Assembly (NCBI RefSeq): GCF_000153465.1
Contig: NZ_CH672387.1
Coordinates: 1,186,657 to 1,250,656, forward strand
DNA from: Aurantimonas manganoxydans SI85-9A1
GTDB taxonomy: Bacteria > Pseudomonadota > Alphaproteobacteria > Rhizobiales > Rhizobiaceae
Length of the DNA: 64,000 bases
Direction of reading: 5' to 3'
Part shown: in pieces, positions 61,420 through 64,000 of the stretch
Layout of the letters: every line of letters starts with the position of its first letter
How positions within the stretch are numbered: position 1 is the first letter of the stretch
Made by a program: the position numbers and the translations under genes
Notes under the pieces: generated by a model
The model's input: only the letters and a program-made list of their open reading frames with translations
What the model was told of the DNA's origin: nothing
The model's database searches: none

Positions 61420-61910
61420 GCCGGCCTAGCTGGCGCGCCATCGCCGCGAGCCTCGCGCTCGCCGTTCTCCTGATCGCGGGGCCTCAGGGCGCGGCACCGG
61501 CTTTCGCGGTGACGCCCGACGAGGTGCTGAGCGATCCGGCTCTGGAGGCGCGGGCGCGGCAATTATCGACGGGGCTGCGCTGCCTCGTCTGCCAGAACCA
61601 GTCGATCGACGACAGCAATGCCGATCTTGCCAAGGATCTGCGGCTCTTGGTGCGCGAGCGGCTGGTGGCGGGCGATACGGATGACGAGGTCATCGACTAT
61701 CTGGTCTCGCGCTATGGCGAGTTCGTGCTGTTGAAGCCGCGCTTCGACTGGGCGACGCTGGCGCTGTGGGGCACGCCGGTGGTGGTGCTGCTGGCCGGCA
61801 TCGGTTTCGCGGTTCTGACGGTGCGCGGCCGCCGGCAGGCCACGGCGCCGACGGCGCTCTCGCCGGAAGAGGAAGCGGCGATCGCCGAGGTGACGCGCTC
61901 GCGCGGCTGA
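61416..61910 (+). CDS. ccmH: Cytochrome c maturation protein CcmH (CycL)
   Basis: A 164-residue thioredoxin-like partner in heme attachment. After a signal/anchor segment, the redox pair lies in '[20 protein letters not shown]' (CxxC). A second membrane segment is near 120-138 ('[20 protein letters not shown]'). GTG 61416 overlaps the ccmF stop and has GGGAG upstream. Confidence 0.95.
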   Translation: MSRPSWRAIAASLALAVLLIAGPQGAAPAFAVTPDEVLSDPALEARARQLSTGLRCLVCQNQSIDDSNADLAKDLRLLVRERLVAGDTDDEVIDYLVSRYGEFVLLKPRFDWATLALWGTPVVVLLAGIGFAVLTVRGRRQATAPTALSPEEEAAIAEVTRSRG

Positions 61911-62059
61911 CGGTGCCGGGCGTCAATGCGCAACCTTACGAAGATGTCACACGCCCGAAAAGGTCCCGTAATCTGGCAATCCCTAGATTGGCATCCATCG
62001 ATGGCGCACGGCCCGTGCCGGCGCCACAGGGATCGAAGACCAATCGAAGAGGGTTTCCA

Positions 62060-63571
62060 ATGCGCAACGATGCGAACAAGACGAAGCGTGGCGGTCTGAT
62101 TGCCGGTGTTCTGGCCGCGGGCGTCGCCAGCGTCGCGCTGACCGGCGTCGTCGGCAATACCGTGCCGGTCTTCGCCGAGCCGGTGAAGGTCGAGGCACCG
62201 GTCCAGAATTTCGGCTTTGCCGACGTGGTGGAGAAGGTCTCGCCGGCCGTCGTCTCCGTCCGCGTCACCCAGGAAGTGACTCCGACCATGTCACAGGGCC
62301 GTGGCCCGGATATGGGCAGCCCCTTCGACAGCCTGCCGGAAGATCACCCGCTGCGCCGCTTCTTCGACGTGCCGGGCCGCGACAACGCCCCGAACGGCAT
62401 GCGCCCGGATCGCGAGCCGCGCACCCGCATGGGCCAGGGCTCGGGCTTCTTCATCTCCGACGACGGCTTCGTCGTAACCAACAACCACGTGGTCGAGGGC
62501 GGCAGCCAGTACACGGTCGTCATGGATGACGGTACGGAGTACGACGCCGAGCTGATCGGCACCGATCCGCGCACCGATCTCGCGCTGCTCAAGGTCGACG
62601 AGAGCAACACCAAGTTCACCTATGTCGAGTTCGGTGACGACGACGCCGTGCGCATCGGCGAATGGGTCGTGGCTGTCGGCAACCCGTTCGGCCTCGGCGG
62701 CTCGGTGACGGCGGGCATCGTTTCGGCCCGTGGCCGCGACATCGGCGCCGGCCCCTATGACGACTTCCTGCAGATCGACGCGGCGGTGAACCGCGGCAAT
62801 TCCGGCGGTCCGGCCTTCGGTCTCGACGGCAAGGTCATCGGCGTCAACACGGCGATCTTCTCGCCGTCGGGCGGCAATGTCGGCATCGCCTTCGCCATCC
62901 CGGCCTCGGTGGCCAAGGATGTTATCCAGTCGCTGCGCGAGGACGGCAGTGTCGAGCGCGGCTGGCTGGGCGTGCAGATCGCACCGGTCACCGACGACAT
63001 CGCCGAGGCGGTCGGCCTCGACCAGGAAAAGGGCGCCATCGTCACCCTGCCGGACAACGAGACCCCGGCGACCAAGGCCGGCATCAAGACCGGCGACGTG
63101 ATCACCGCGGTCAACGGCGAGACGGTCGACGGTCCGCGCGAACTGGCCCGCATGATCGGCAATTACCGCCCGGACACCAAGGTCGACGTGACCATCTGGC
63201 GCGACGGCAAGGCGCAGGACGTGTCGGTGGAACTGGGCAACCTGTCCAGCCTCGACGAGGCCGCCTCGGCCCGTGGTTCGGGCGTTCCGGTCGATCCGTC
63301 GTCGCTGTCGGGCTACGGCCTGACCCTGACCCCGTCGGAAGACGGCGAGGGTGTCGTGGTCACCGACGTGAAGCCGGATTCCTCGGCATCCGAGAAGGGC
63401 ATCAAGGCCGGCGACATCATCATCGCGGTGAATGGCGAGACGGTCGAAACCCAGAAGGACGTGCAGTCGGCGATCGACGCCGCTGCAGAAACCGGTCGCA
63501 AGGCGGCGCTGTTCCAGCTCCAGACCAACGGGCAGAACCGCTTCGTGGCGCTGCCGATCGCCAAGAGCTGA
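62060..63571 (+). CDS. degP: DegP/HtrA-type periplasmic serine protease
   Basis: A 503-residue Do-family protease. Signal peptide ends near 'PVFAEP'. Catalytic triad: H143 ('[11 protein letters not shown]'), D173 ('[14 protein letters not shown]') and S248 ('[14 protein letters not shown]'). Two PDZ domains follow (~300-385 '[20 protein letters not shown]'; ~410-490 '[20 protein letters not shown]'). It degrades or holds misfolded envelope proteins. The 149 bases upstream hold no gene; they probably contain its promoter, which I could not define. Linkage ccm-degP matches rhizobia. Confidence 0.95.
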   Translation: MRNDANKTKRGGLIAGVLAAGVASVALTGVVGNTVPVFAEPVKVEAPVQNFGFADVVEKVSPAVVSVRVTQEVTPTMSQGRGPDMGSPFDSLPEDHPLRRFFDVPGRDNAPNGMRPDREPRTRMGQGSGFFISDDGFVVTNNHVVEGGSQYTVVMDDGTEYDAELIGTDPRTDLALLKVDESNTKFTYVEFGDDDAVRIGEWVVAVGNPFGLGGSVTAGIVSARGRDIGAGPYDDFLQIDAAVNRGNSGGPAFGLDGKVIGVNTAIFSPSGGNVGIAFAIPASVAKDVIQSLREDGSVERGWLGVQIAPVTDDIAEAVGLDQEKGAIVTLPDNETPATKAGIKTGDVITAVNGETVDGPRELARMIGNYRPDTKVDVTIWRDGKAQDVSVELGNLSSLDEAASARGSGVPVDPSSLSGYGLTLTPSEDGEGVVVTDVKPDSSASEKGIKAGDIIIAVNGETVETQKDVQSAIDAAAETGRKAALFQLQTNGQNRFVALPIAKS

Positions 63572-63587
63572 TCCTTCCAACGACGGT

Positions 63588-63609
63588 GGCGAGGCCTTCG
63601 GGCCTCGCC
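63588..63609 (+). terminator. degP terminator hairpin
   Basis: Perfect nine-base stem ggcgaggcc/ggcctcgcc closed by a TTCG tetraloop, 17 bases after degP. The following sequence is CTCTCCC, so the T tract is weak. Confidence 0.65.
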
Positions 63610-63624
63610 CTCTCCCCCGGCGGC

Positions 63625-64000
63625 GCGACCAATCCGGCGGCGATGGGCGACATGATCAAGATCGGCCGGCGCGGTTCGCTGTCGGCCGAGCTGCGCATCA
63701 CGGGCGTTCAGGGCCACGTCGCCTATCCGCATCTGGCCGACAATCCGCTGCGCACCCTCACGGCGATCGCCGAGGCGCTGATGGACGAACCGCTTGACGC
63801 GGGATCGGCGGAATTTCCCGCCTCCAACCTGGAGATCACCTCGATCGACACGGGCAACGGGTCGGTCAATGTCATTCCGGCGCGGGCCCGCCTGTTCTTC
63901 AACGTGCGGGTTCAGCGATCGCTGGACGCCGGACAGCCTCAAGGTCGAGCTGACCCGGCGCATCGAGGCGGCGGCCGCTTCGGGACGGTTCCGGGAGGGC
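63625..64000 (+). pseudogene. dapE: dapE fragment (succinyl-diaminopimelate desuccinylase), truncated and frameshifted
   Basis: The middle of DapE is recognisable: '[20 protein letters not shown]', '[20 protein letters not shown]', '[20 protein letters not shown]'. There is no N-terminal metal-binding part and no start; homology begins just after the degP terminator. At 63907-63911 (cgggttc) one extra G breaks the frame: the expected '[20 protein letters not shown]' continues only in the next frame. It runs off the right edge. Lacking the catalytic N-terminus it cannot be functional; an intact dapE presumably exists elsewhere. Confidence 0.8.

Noticed and set aside
1..64000. CRISPR arrays, rRNA and tRNA genes
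   Set aside because: No spaced direct repeats of CRISPR type and no recognisable rRNA or tRNA sequence were seen on either strand.

Overview
The window is high-GC DNA from an alphaproteobacterium, most likely of the order Hyphomicrobiales (Rhizobiales). This rests on gene content and order: a feuP-feuQ / ccmI-ccmE-ccmF-ccmH / degP run as in Sinorhizobium-type genomes, a DUF1214-DUF1254 pair, DUF5330, DUF1491 and DUF2336 proteins, aerobic cobaltochelatase CobN with CobO, and a Rhodobacter-capsulatus-type gene transfer agent (GTA) cluster. No rRNA, tRNA or CRISPR array was recognised. The genus cannot be told from this sequence.

Layout. 1-2.4 kb: 3' end of cobN, a GNAT gene and cobO (B12 synthesis). 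2.5-7 kb: class A beta-lactamase, a small NHLP-leader-like protein, a decayed membrane-protein gene, a P-loop kinase, and a VOC ring-cleavage dioxygenase translationally coupled to a carboxylesterase. 7-14.6 kb: a large alpha-2-macroglobulin and its usual partner PBP1C. 14.8-20.9 kb (minus strand): a branched-chain amino acid-type ABC transporter with two tandem paralogous binding proteins, one carrying a C-terminal frameshift. 21-28.6 kb: a divergent pair made of a DnaA-domain/DUF6456 protein and a small partner, then sufE, DUF5330, a membrane histidine kinase, a peptidoglycan-binding protein, DUF1491 and DUF2336. 28.7-32.7 kb: DUF1254, DUF1214, PBP1A and a YcgN-family protein.

32.7-34.6 kb is a lower-GC accessory island: an IS1595 transposase remnant, three small minus-strand genes, a protein with a HEPN-type Rx4H motif, and a small hypothetical. 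34.6-54.5 kb is a nearly complete GTA cluster (g1 to g15 plus a small holin-like gene). Two events modify it. A TacAT-type toxin-antitoxin pair sits between terminase and portal. A 3,418-bp IS1595-family transposon is inserted in g15. The transposon has 28-bp imperfect inverted repeats and an 8-bp target duplication, and carries a RelE/XRE toxin-antitoxin pair, a DUF6471 gene and two unknown cargo genes. Removing the element and one target copy rejoins g15 in frame (about 1,296 codons), so the insertion looks recent. Several terminator-like hairpins lie in the GTA leader and between GTA genes, which would suit control by anti-termination. The DnaA/DUF6456 gene at 21.7 kb resembles the GafA family of GTA activators and may be the regulator.

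54.7-63.6 kb: a putative FeuN-like periplasmic protein, the FeuPQ two-component system, a lipoprotein, cytochrome c maturation genes ccmI-E-F-H, and a DegP/HtrA protease. The window ends in a truncated, frameshifted dapE fragment directly after the degP terminator hairpin.
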